Shown here: piece after piece, positions 45,101 to 52,333 of the stretch
Position numbering within the stretch: position 1 is the first letter of the stretch
Layout of the letters: each line of letters starts with the position of its first letter
From: Planctomycetaceae bacterium
GTDB lineage: Bacteria; Planctomycetota; Planctomycetia; Planctomycetales; Planctomycetaceae
DNA: 64,000 nt
Assembly (NCBI GenBank): GCA_017795105.1
Contig: CP051247.1
Coordinates: 4,868,001-4,932,000, forward strand
Reading direction: 5' to 3'
Notes under the pieces: model-generated
Told to the model about the DNA's origin: nothing
Database searches by the model: none
What the model saw: only the letters and a program-made list of their open reading frames with translations
Translations under genes and position numbers: made by a program

Positions 45101-46165
45101 ATTCTCTGCGTCCGCGATATGCGGGACGTTGTACTGTCCGCTCAGGATCTGGCACCGAAGCTCGGCAACTTTGTCGATGAAGCATGGATCGAAAAGCGGG
45201 CACTCGAAACCGCAGCGGCTCTGGTGAAGATGGCTCGCCGGCCGCACACACTTATGCGCTACGAAGACATGTGCACGCGTCCGCGATTGATTGAAGACCT
45301 TGCTGCTCGTATGGGACTTCCGCGACCGGGCGAGCATCGACTCAGTCTCGAAGCCGTGCCGCATCGTTTGTATGAACACACGAAGCATGAAGGCAAGGTG
45401 TCGAGTAAATCGATCCGAAGGTTCGACAGCGAGCCGGAAGGGCCGCGGAAAGAACTGGCCCGCAAAGTCTGGGAACAGTGTGGCGAGTTCAACGAGTTGT
45501 TCGGATACTCCACTCGAGTGAAGTCAGCTCCAGTGGGCTCCGCTCCCGAGAAGAAGACTGATGCGAATATCGTTCAGCATCTCGACAGCTTCTGGAAGCA
45601 GGATCAGCTGGCCAACATCATTCCACAGAATGAAGAACTCGGGGCCTTCCCCGAGGGCTGGGATGTTCGTCCACATCTTTGGGAACTGCTGCGGATTCAT
45701 TTGCAGCGACGGGTTGTCGAAGTGGGGTGCGGTTACGGCCGGCTCTGTCAGGCCTTCCCGACCGACTTCTATCTCGGCGTCGACATCAATCCCGAAGCCG
45801 TCGAGCAGGCCGGCCGGCTTCATCCAGGATACGAATTCCAGACCATCGACTTCTGCGACGAGTATCCCCGGGCCGACGCGATCATGGCCTACACCGTGCT
45901 CCTTCACATCGACGACGACACAATCGGATCGATGCTCGAACGGATCTGCCGGTCGACCGATGTCGTTCTCATCGCTGAGATCATGGGCAAAGCCCGCTGG
46001 CGTCGTGGCGGCAATCCGCCGGTCTTCAATCGCGACGCTGAAGAGTATGTCGATCTGATGCGAGAACAGGGATTCTTCCTCACCTGTCAGGAGGAACGTC
46101 CCTACAAGCACTATCCGGATACGAACATCACTTTCCTGAAGTTCGAGCGTTCGAATCAATCCTGA
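42104..46165 (+). CDS. Five-module protein: TPR, GT9-like, GT2-like, sulfotransferase, methyltransferase
   Basis: 1353 residues from TTG at 42104 (AAGG just upstream; ATG at 42212 is a shorter option). Modules in order: TPRs about 35-320 (HQQGDLATAMQTYEQIL); a GT9/heptosyltransferase-like domain about 325-620 (SEQGIGDVVMFS, VGISWFGGK, DLVISIDNATVHFAGGLG); a GT2-like GT-A domain about 655-870 with D732-A-D734-D735; a sulfotransferase about 890-1130 with loop G898-M-M-R-S-G-T-T and CVRDMRDVVLS; and a class I SAM methyltransferase about 1170-1353 with VVEVGCGYG at 1204-1212. Every module retains its signature motif. It could build, sulfate and methylate a glycan on one scaffold. It starts 56 nt after the TPR-sulfotransferase stop. 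Confidence 0.85.
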   Translation: MTRPFDQTRTQPVDSQSSSGERTPHIALPHDALSLAMATHQQGDLATAMQTYEQILGREPDHADALHLSGIVLHQQGEHRAAIKRIERALQLKPTSVLYRKNLASATRAAGDLPRARHLCEEVLAMEPNDAVVQQMLGRILEQQQEFRQALERFRNALEGELSADDRFDVMIHAGDCYSRLGERKQAIRVLQEAHAERPNLLIPNHNLGREYHFAGDLEQAEKFYLRTLEIDRNCASAWNNLGVIYQTRAEYQKSRNCLEEAMRIMPQLADVSNNLANIYEAFGLEDRLQPLYEQAIRLRPEYAEAHHSLSQVHLRNEEFVTGWELYAWRRRKQEHDHRPYQHPVWDGTPVNDGRLLVFSEQGIGDVVMFSTCLPDLLSKTGNVTLEVDPRMEGLLARAFPGIETISRPNVDLATPLTVPGVVSQISLADLPSRYRLSREDFPKQKSILVADETLRSKWRSRLAELGDGLKVGISWFGGKNADLQTRRAIPLRQWGQLLRMEGVHFVNLQYGDHQSEIEEVCSREGATLHNWSDCDPLTDLENFAAEIAELDLVISIDNATVHFAGGLGTPTWSLLTKLADWRWFHDNESTPWYESVRIFRQDTQGEWEPVMRRVAEELAQRAGGVAIPEATKRSENVPAIPNQPIPLEVPVSSELKPRCAVISPVGPGHAEIYTQAESSIRNAALKSPGPFREIVPFRIDDTAGQIGRSRARNHAVRKAAEMGIEWVFFLDADDLMVPGAFAAVAPYLDRYDAIWGQIFSFEDGSQHAVQRENQLGQTDRFDDVLNSDPFLSLQIGHFVKTEVALRHPFNETLDVGEDFDYYLRLWESERCIKTDQAFFANRRGRHSTGPRAGTGRDWTVRVNEMMRQRRVNRLTAPGNQLTSTANVAAPMKVAIYGMMRSGTTLLCDKLTVPGRGVVLLEPNIHMAGWPFHICKQLNDFGIDVQEEDWKRASQSESFQSYFNREVLPRLKELDYWGVKMVNFADSDKFLSAYPPEHLILCVRDMRDVVLSAQDLAPKLGNFVDEAWIEKRALETAAALVKMARRPHTLMRYEDMCTRPRLIEDLAARMGLPRPGEHRLSLEAVPHRLYEHTKHEGKVSSKSIRRFDSEPEGPRKELARKVWEQCGEFNELFGYSTRVKSAPVGSAPEKKTDANIVQHLDSFWKQDQLANIIPQNEELGAFPEGWDVRPHLWELLRIHLQRRVVEVGCGYGRLCQAFPTDFYLGVDINPEAVEQAGRLHPGYEFQTIDFCDEYPRADAIMAYTVLLHIDDDTIGSMLERICRSTDVVLIAEIMGKARWRRGGNPPVFNRDAEEYVDLMREQGFFLTCQEERPYKHYPDTNITFLKFERSNQS

Positions 46166-46233
46166 GGCTTCCATCGGAGCCGGGGTTGTTGGAAATAACT
46201 TGTCGGAATCACCGTTAGAAAGTTGAGGCGATT

Positions 46234-46887
46234 ATGGGCACGGGATATTTGCCTGATGACGTTCTGAGTAATCTGATGAACGAACTGGTCAACGTTCCAG
46301 GCGACTTTGCGGAAGTCGGCGTCTTTCGGGGCGCTCTGTTCAAGCGACTTGTTGCTGTCGCGCATGTGCTGAAGCGGACTGTCCACGGCTTCGACAGCTT
46401 TGTCGGCATGAACGAACCGACTGCTCATGATCAGGGACGGTATCAGAAGGGCGAACTCAGCGTCGGAGGCGTGCAGGCTTTTCGTCACATCATCGATCAG
46501 TCGGTCGCCCAGCATCGTCAGTTGTCGATGCAGTCGAACGTGGGGGCGATGTCGAACGAGATCCGCGAAGACCGCTATCAGTTGTGGGAAGGCTACGTGC
46601 CCGACTGTCTGACGAAGTGCCCCGTTCAACAGTTCGCATTCATCTATGTCGATCTCGATCACCATGATCCGACCGAGCAGGCGATCGAATGGGCCTGGCC
46701 GCGTTTGGCTCCCGGCGGCATTCTCGGGTTCGATGATTACTTTCCGGGCCGCGATCGCCTCGCGTCTCCGCCGATCGACCGTTTTCTGGAGAAGGAGTTC
46801 AAGGAACTTCGTCTTGTCCAGTTCTCCAACAATCAGCTGTTCATCCGCAAACGAGCCGCGGCTGGCGAGCAACGTCATGTGGCCTGA
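46234..46887 (+). CDS. TylF/macrocin-O-methyltransferase-like enzyme
   Basis: 217 residues. The SAM-binding start GDFAEVGVFRGALFKRL matches the EVGVxxG motif of the TylF family. VHGFDSFVGMNEPT follows, then the acidic metal-binding segment FIYVDLDHHDPTEQAIEWAW and the LAPGGILGFDDYF strand. TylF/MycF enzymes O-methylate sugar hydroxyls with Mg. Together with the methyltransferase module of the preceding protein, this gives two methylation activities in the cluster. It lies 68 nt downstream of the five-module gene and 237 nt ahead of fliD. The sugar is unknown. Confidence 0.85.
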   Translation: MGTGYLPDDVLSNLMNELVNVPGDFAEVGVFRGALFKRLVAVAHVLKRTVHGFDSFVGMNEPTAHDQGRYQKGELSVGGVQAFRHIIDQSVAQHRQLSMQSNVGAMSNEIREDRYQLWEGYVPDCLTKCPVQQFAFIYVDLDHHDPTEQAIEWAWPRLAPGGILGFDDYFPGRDRLASPPIDRFLEKEFKELRLVQFSNNQLFIRKRAAAGEQRHVA

Positions 46888-47124
46888 GAATCGGCACAGC
46901 CCGATTAAGCCGCCTGATCGCTAGGATCATTGCGACTGCTGATGCCACGGCACTGCCCGAACAATTTCGAGCAACCCGACTCATGTCGGCTGCGGGATTC
47001 GACCGGTCAGGTCGGGAATGCCGATAAAGAAGACTAGCGCGAACCGAATCGGAAAGCGGCCGGACCGCTCGCGATTTCGGAATCTTCCCTTCAATTCGAC
47101 TGGAACCCTCGACGGGATTGAGTC

Positions 47125-49878
47125 ATGTCAGGCTTCAGCATCTCGACCGGACTGATCAGCGGTCTCGACATCGCCGGGCTCGTCGATGCGCTGTCTGCCA
47201 ATCAGCAACAGGCGATCTCAAGGCTTGAAGCTCGAACGGAAGAGTTCACGATCAAGAAGACGGGCATCAACGCCCTCGAAGCCAGCCTGCTGACGCTCTC
47301 GACGACAATCGCCTCGCTGAAGAACAAGGTCACCTTCGAGCAGTTGAAGGTCAACAATGCCGGCTCCGATCAGTTTTCGGTTACTGTCGACAAAACGGCC
47401 GTCCCCGGAAGCTATGTATTCCAGACCGTGCAGCAGGCGTCGGCTCAGCAGTCGTTGTCTCGTGGCTATGCCGATACCACGACTCAGACGATCGGTACCG
47501 GGACCATCACAATCGCCCAGGGGGGATTTCTGGATGAGTCGACCCTGCTGGAGACCCTGAACGATGGCTCGGGAATCCGACGCGGAATGATCCGCGTCTC
47601 CGATCGGTCAGGAGCTTCCGCAGTAATCGATCTGACTGACGTCATCAGCGTGGATGATGTGCTCGACAAGATCAACGACAACGTCGACATCTCGGTATCG
47701 GCGCGGGTTGTCGATGGTCGCTTCATTCTCGAAGACACGAGCGGCAGCACGGCGTTGAACTTCACGGTCACCGATTTGAATGGGGGCAAGACCGCGACCG
47801 ATCTGGGGATTGCCAAGTCGGTTGCGAACTCGACCCTGACAGGTGACGACGTCTATGAAGTCACCGAGAACTTTTTGCTCGAACAGCTCAACGATGGCAA
47901 CAATGTCCGTCTCCTGACAGGCGCAGCCGATATCAGCATCAGCCTGGCGGATGAGTCGACTCTCGAGGTTAACCTCGATGGCAGCAAAACGCTGAAGGAC
48001 GTTCTGGCCAAGATCAACGATCACGACAGCAACGGCGGGAAGGTAACGGCCGAGATCAGCAATGGCCGCCTGGTTTTGACCGACAACACGGCCGGAAGTG
48101 GCTCCCTGGCTGTTACCGATATCAACAATGCCAAAGTGACTCGCCAACTCGGGCTGGATGCTACGAGCGCCGGAGGAGTTCTCACCGGCAACCGCCTCAC
48201 GGGCGGCCTCGATTCCGTACTTCTGCGGAACCTTCGCGGAGGGCAGGGGATTGAAACGCTCGGCGAGATCTCGATCACCGATCGTTCCGGACAGACCGCG
48301 ACGATTGATCTCACCGGGGCAGAAACGTTGAACGATGTGCTTGAAGCCATCAATAACGCCGTCGACGACGTGAGCGGGGATCCGCTTAAGATTCAGGCTT
48401 CGATCAATGGTCGGGGCAACGGGCTGGTCATTGCCGATACGTCGGGGGAGACCGCCAGCAATCTCGTGATTTCCGATGTCGGCGGTTCGACGGTCGCTGC
48501 TGATCTGGGGATCACAATCGACTCGGCAGCCGACGAGGTTGAATCCGATTCCCTTCACCTGCGGTTCGCCAACGAGGCGACCACTCTTTCGGATTATGCT
48601 CCCGACGGTCAGGGCATTCAGGTTGGAATGTTCCAGATCACCGACACCGCCGGCAACGTAGGCGTCATCGACATCACCTCGGCGGTGAAGACCGTGGGAG
48701 ACGTGATCCAGCGTATCAACGCCAACACCTCGATTTCGGTTCGAGCCGAACTCAATGAGACCGGAGACGGGTTCGTTTTGATCGATGAAGCAGCCGGAGC
48801 CGGGACGCTCGAAGTTGCGGAATTCGGCGACACGACCACCGCTGCCGACCTGCGTCTGCTGGGAGAGTCGTACACGGGCGACGACGGGGCTCAGCGGGTA
48901 TCCAGCAGAAAAGTAACGCTCATCGAGGTCGAAGAGAGCGACACGCTCAACGATCTGGTCACCAAACTGAACGATGCCGGATCCGCTGTGAAAGCGAGCG
49001 TGTTCGACGATGGATCGAGCTTCAACTCCAAGCGATTGAGCATCACGTCTTCAACGACCGGAAAAGAGAGTCGGCTGCTGATTGACGATGGTGGCCTGGG
49101 ACTCAAGTTCGGAGCCGTGGTCGAAGCTCAGGATTCGCTCCTGCGCGTTGGCGCCAATCCCGCGTCCGCGTTTCTGGTTTCTTCGTCCGACAATCGTTTC
49201 GACGATGTGGTGCAGGGCATTGATATCGACGTTCGCAACATCGGTCAGCAGGCGGCGACTGTGGAAGTCGCTGTGAACACCGAGAAGGTGAGCGAGCACA
49301 TCAACAACTTCGTCTCGATCTACAACACGTACGTCACGGCGGCCGATGAGCTGACGCTGTTCGACGTTGAGAACAACAAACGAGGGATTCTGCAGGGCGA
49401 TACGTTCGTGCTTCGCGTCACGAACCGTCTGACGCAATCGTTGACTTCACGGTACAACGGCGTCTCGGACACGATCAATTCCCTGTCAGGGATCGGACTC
49501 AAGATCGGCTCCACTGGAAAGCTCGAGCTCGATGAAGAGAAGCTGGCCGATGCCCTGCGAGATGATCTGGACAACGTGAAGAGCTTCTTCACAACGGCTG
49601 AAAAAGGGTTCGGCGAGAAGTTCGAAGCGACCTTGAAATCGCTGACCGACATCGTGGACGGGACGTTCACCAACGAAAAGAACGTGCTCGATGCCTCCAT
49701 CGATGCGACGACCGAACGGATCTCTGAGCTCAATGTTCTGCTGGAGAGCAAGAAAGCCCGGCTGCTCAATGAGTTTGTGCAGATGGAAAACATTCTGAGT
49801 TCGCTGCAGTCGCAGCAGACGGCGTTGTCGTCAATCTCGTCTCTTAGGGTGAACCCGGCTCCGACCGGGGTCGCCTGA
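47125..49878 (+). CDS. fliD: Flagellar filament cap protein FliD, enlarged
   Basis: A 917-residue flagellar hook-associated protein 2; family members are commonly 450-700. The N-terminal domain reads SISTGLISGLDIAGLVDALSA and the C-terminal one ends in the coiled coil KKARLLNEFVQMENILSSLQSQQ, both typical FliD ends. Between residues about 130 and 600 lie four similar units of about 100 residues, each with a start like LNDGSGIRRGMIRVSDRSG, then VIDLTDVISVDDVLDKIN and a closing LxIxD..G.TAADLGI, as in flagellin-IN repeats. A fifth, conventional IN-like stretch precedes the C-terminal domain. FliD caps the growing filament and folds flagellin. It is followed by fliS. Confidence 0.93.
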   Translation: MSGFSISTGLISGLDIAGLVDALSANQQQAISRLEARTEEFTIKKTGINALEASLLTLSTTIASLKNKVTFEQLKVNNAGSDQFSVTVDKTAVPGSYVFQTVQQASAQQSLSRGYADTTTQTIGTGTITIAQGGFLDESTLLETLNDGSGIRRGMIRVSDRSGASAVIDLTDVISVDDVLDKINDNVDISVSARVVDGRFILEDTSGSTALNFTVTDLNGGKTATDLGIAKSVANSTLTGDDVYEVTENFLLEQLNDGNNVRLLTGAADISISLADESTLEVNLDGSKTLKDVLAKINDHDSNGGKVTAEISNGRLVLTDNTAGSGSLAVTDINNAKVTRQLGLDATSAGGVLTGNRLTGGLDSVLLRNLRGGQGIETLGEISITDRSGQTATIDLTGAETLNDVLEAINNAVDDVSGDPLKIQASINGRGNGLVIADTSGETASNLVISDVGGSTVAADLGITIDSAADEVESDSLHLRFANEATTLSDYAPDGQGIQVGMFQITDTAGNVGVIDITSAVKTVGDVIQRINANTSISVRAELNETGDGFVLIDEAAGAGTLEVAEFGDTTTAADLRLLGESYTGDDGAQRVSSRKVTLIEVEESDTLNDLVTKLNDAGSAVKASVFDDGSSFNSKRLSITSSTTGKESRLLIDDGGLGLKFGAVVEAQDSLLRVGANPASAFLVSSSDNRFDDVVQGIDIDVRNIGQQAATVEVAVNTEKVSEHINNFVSIYNTYVTAADELTLFDVENNKRGILQGDTFVLRVTNRLTQSLTSRYNGVSDTINSLSGIGLKIGSTGKLELDEEKLADALRDDLDNVKSFFTTAEKGFGEKFEATLKSLTDIVDGTFTNEKNVLDASIDATTERISELNVLLESKKARLLNEFVQMENILSSLQSQQTALSSISSLRVNPAPTGVA

Positions 49879-49960
49879 TAACAAGTCGGTCCGAACCGTT
49901 GCGGCAATCGCCCGCCGGCGGCTCGGCCAAATTCTGATTTAACGACTGGAGAATTCGATC

Positions 49961-50371
49961 ATGTATGAAGACGCCTACCTCGAGACTCAGGTGCTGACCG
50001 CACCGGGACCGCGGCTGCATCTGATGGTGGTCGAAGGAGCGTTGCGGACCGCTCGACAGGCCCAGGCCGCCCTCGAACAGAAAGAGTTCGAGAACTCCCA
50101 CCAGTTGCTCAGCCGTTCGCGAGAGTTCGTCTCCGAGCTGATCGCCGGTCTGAATCCGGAAATCGCGCCGGAGATGGTCGGTTCTCTGAAACAGCTCTTC
50201 GCCTACATCTACCGGGCTCTGGCGCTCGCCGACATCGACCACGAATCCGACCACATCGCCGAAGCCATTCGCCTGCTCGAAAGCCACCGCGATACCTGGC
50301 TGGAATTGCTCGAACAACTCCCCAAAGAAATGCTCCAGAGCAACGACCCGGAAACCAACTGGGAAGGCTAA
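49961..50371 (+). CDS. fliS: Flagellin export chaperone FliS
   Basis: A 136-residue all-helical protein. YLETQVLTAPGPRLHLMVVEGALRTARQA carries the FliS pattern (Y..E-V-TA-P-LI-MLYDGA). Helices LLSRSREFVSELIAGL and LFAYIYRALALADI follow. FliS binds the C-terminal end of flagellin in the cytoplasm and keeps it from polymerising before export. It lies 82 nt after fliD, the usual pairing. The stop TAA lies inside the first copy of a direct repeat that recurs at 50549, so the end of the gene adjoins a repeat insertion. Confidence 0.9.
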   Translation: MYEDAYLETQVLTAPGPRLHLMVVEGALRTARQAQAALEQKEFENSHQLLSRSREFVSELIAGLNPEIAPEMVGSLKQLFAYIYRALALADIDHESDHIAEAIRLLESHRDTWLELLEQLPKEMLQSNDPETNWEG

Positions 50372-50389
50372 AAGTCGACTATTGAGTGC

Positions 50390-50584
50390 GGGTGATTGGA
50401 GTCACCACAGAGGCACAGCGGGGTGGCGTAGCCACAAGAGGTCGCGCAGATCCCGTTCGATGTCCTCATTTCTCTGAAGTCGTACGGTGAACGACGAACA
50501 TCTTGCCGACTTCGTCGGCCCCGGTAGCAGAGCAACCGGGGCTACCCGCTAAAAGTCGAGTGGGTGATTGGAGTCACCACAGAG
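50390..50584 (+). repeat. Direct repeat pair around a hairpin array downstream of fliS
   Basis: A 23-nt sequence (GGGTGATTGGAGTCACCACAGAG is split here as GGGTGATTGGAG then TCACCACAGAG) occurs at 50390-50412 and 50562-50584. Both copies are preceded by CTAAAAGTCGA (50368-50378 and 50549-50559). Between them lie the dispersed repeat copy at 50423-50445 and hairpins GCCGAC-TTC-GTCGGC and CCGGT..ACCGG near 50505-50540. The whole stretch 50372-50724 contains no gene. Confidence 0.8.
50423..50445. repeat. Dispersed repeat, copy 2
   Basis: Begins GTGGCGTAGCCACAAGAG and differs from 32549-32571 at one base (T for C), which breaks no pairing in the small GTGGC/GCCAC hairpin. Confidence 0.75.
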
Positions 50585-50715
50585 ACACAGAGATCACAGA
50601 GGGCTTTCGAACCATTCCGTGTTCGATCCGAAATCGTTCGACCGTAAAGAGGCTTACGATTCAGTTTGGGTCGTATTGAGCCAATACATTCTCCGTGTTC
50701 TCTGTGTCTCTGTGG
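50577..50715. repeat. Perfect 16-bp inverted repeat flanking the broken GxxExxY gene
   Basis: CCACAGAGACACAGAG (50577-50592) and its exact complement CTCTGTGTCTCTGTGG (50700-50715). The inner copy ends 10 nt from the stop of the GxxExxY pseudogene. The interval has no gene. Confidence 0.8.
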
Positions 50716-50724
50716 TTAAAAAAC

Positions 50725-51096
50725 TCAGAGCACCCGCCTGCGGATTCCGTCCTTCAAGACTGGAACATTGAAGTTAATGAGCAGGCCAAGCTGCTTACTG
50801 CTCAATCTCAGGTAACTCAATAACTGAGCTTCATGGACAGGCTAGATACGATCGACCGATTTGATCTCAACAACGACGAGATCCGCGACCAGCAGATCGA
50901 TTCGATACCCGGCATCCAGCTTCAGTCCCTTGTAGCAGATGGGCAGCTCCAGTTGCCTCTGAAAGGGGATCTCCTGCAGACCCAACTCTCTACACAAGCA
51001 GAGTTCGTAGGCCGATTCAAGAAGGCCGGGACCAAGGGCCCGGTGTACTTCAATGGCCGCTCCGATGATCTGTTCGGTTAACTCGCTGCCAGTCAC
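50725..51096 (-). pseudogene. GxxExxY family gene broken by an in-frame TAG
   Basis: On the minus strand a 124-codon frame starts at 51096 (MTGSELTEQIIGAAIEVHRA) and ends TGA at 50727-50725. Codon 85 is TAG (50844-50842). Upstream of it the protein has GPGLLESAYE (the GxxExxY motif), YRIDLLV and VVVEIKSVDRI, a PD-(D/E)xK-like pattern. Downstream, in the same frame, it continues PVHEAQLLSYLRLS and LGLLINFNVPVLKDGIRRRV, which is the normal family end. A single base change of a Leu codon (TTG to TAG) explains this. It might be read through or suppressed, but pseudogene is simplest. Confidence 0.82.
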
Positions 51097-51123
51097 TGAT
51101 TCTGGGCTCCACCGCGAGTCACG

Positions 51124-51540
51124 CTACTCCTGCGTCCAGTAGTCGACAACCAGAACGTCTGCCAGGATCGGCTTCAGTTTGACGGTGAAGGCCTGATGAG
51201 CCGGGTGGGGGAGATAGGCGTCGAGGTCGGCTTTGCTTTTGAAGGTGACCATGAAGCAGTGCGTGAAGCCCTTGGAGAGTTTCTCGGGGCTGACGTCGGT
51301 GCCGTGTTCGTAGCCGATGATCGTGTCGATCTCATCCTGCAGCGAGCCGAAGGCGTCGACGATTTCGTCGATCTGTTCCTGGGAGGCGTCTTCCTTGAAC
51401 TTGAACAGGACGACGTGTCGATAGAGCCGTTGCGAGTCGGCCTGCGTTGATTCTGCTTTCCCCGGAGCGGGATCTCCCTGAACCATGCCAATCATTCCTG
51501 CCAACAACACACACGCGGAAAATCCAACGAACCTGAGCAT
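51124..51540 (-). CDS. Secreted Dabb (stress-responsive A/B barrel) domain protein
   Basis: 138 residues from the ATG at 51540, which has AGGAG 8 nt upstream and gives a signal peptide (MLRFVGFSACVLLAGMIGM). The frame is open upstream to 51666, but that part lacks an SD. Residues about 40-135 are a Dabb ferredoxin-like barrel: YRHVVLFKFKEDASQEQIDEI, DTIIGYEHGTDVSPEKLSKGFTHCFMVTFKS and HQAFTVKLKPIL. These dimeric domains occur in stress proteins and in some polyketide cyclases. An exported version is frequent in planctomycetes; function is unknown. It seems to be transcribed alone. Confidence 0.85.
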   Translation of the reverse strand: MLRFVGFSACVLLAGMIGMVQGDPAPGKAESTQADSQRLYRHVVLFKFKEDASQEQIDEIVDAFGSLQDEIDTIIGYEHGTDVSPEKLSKGFTHCFMVTFKSKADLDAYLPHPAHQAFTVKLKPILADVLVVDYWTQE

Positions 51541-51775
51541 GCCCGAGTCTCCTGGCGAGCGACGTCCAACGACGCCGAAATCTCTGAAAGTGAACGTAAC
51601 TCCAATAACGCCGCAGCCGGTCCGGACACTTCGCCAGAGTGTTCCAAAGCGATACGGTTCGGGCACACCGAAACAATTGTGCCCGTCCGACTAGGGTAGC
51701 GATCCCGATTCTGGCTTTCCATGGGCCATCCTGGGAAATCGATAAAAACCGGCTGATGTCAGATGCCCGAGCAGC

Positions 51776-52303
51776 TCAGCTCAGGCGAAGTTCGCAGATA
51801 TCAGCCAGGTGCCGATAGTCGTCGTTGTAGTCCAGCCCGTAGCCGACGACAAAGTGATCCTCGATCTTGAACCCGTAGTAATTCGGCTCGATCGCATACG
51901 TCGTTCGGCACTGTTTCCAGAGCAGCACGGCGGTTTTCAGCGAAGCGGGATTCAGCGTTTCGATTTCTTCCGTGAGCCGCTGGAGAGTCTGTCCCGTGTC
52001 CAGAATATCGTCGATCAGCAGCACGTTGCGACCGGTCAGCGAGGGAAGAAAATCGAGATTCACCGTCAGCTTGCCTGAAGTGGTCGACTCGCCGCAGTAG
52101 CTGGAGGCCTGAATGACGCCGACCTGGTGGGGGACTTCCAGGGCACGCATGAAGTCGGTCAGAAACATCAGGCTCCCGGTCATCACGCCGAGCAGCGTGA
52201 TCGGCTCGCCCTGCAGGTCTTCCGAGATCTCAAACGCCAGTTTACGGACCCGGTCCTGGATGACCTCAGCCGGAATCATGACGCTCAATTGCGGATCAGC
52301 CAT
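51776..52303 (-). CDS. hpt: Hypoxanthine phosphoribosyltransferase
   Basis: A 175-residue purine-salvage enzyme. VMTGSLMFLTDFMRAL is the early conserved loop, ASSYCGESTTSGKL the flexible loop with its Ser-Tyr, and VLLIDDILDTGQTL the PRPP-binding motif. FVVGYGLDYNDDYRHL near the end is the base-recognition region (Asp of DYNDDYR). It converts hypoxanthine, and probably guanine, to IMP/GMP. It lies 30 nt after the diadenylate cyclase on the same strand, so the two are probably co-transcribed. Confidence 0.96.
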   Translation of the reverse strand: MADPQLSVMIPAEVIQDRVRKLAFEISEDLQGEPITLLGVMTGSLMFLTDFMRALEVPHQVGVIQASSYCGESTTSGKLTVNLDFLPSLTGRNVLLIDDILDTGQTLQRLTEEIETLNPASLKTAVLLWKQCRTTYAIEPNYYGFKIEDHFVVGYGLDYNDDYRHLADICELRLS

Positions 52304-52333
52304 GGTGAGAATGCCCGAAGGGATCGGGAAGAA

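Noticed and set aside
50568..51081. Plus-strand ORFs 50568-50771 and 50833-51081
   Set aside because: The first is made of the repeat and the pseudogene tail; the second is antisense to the GxxExxY coding region.
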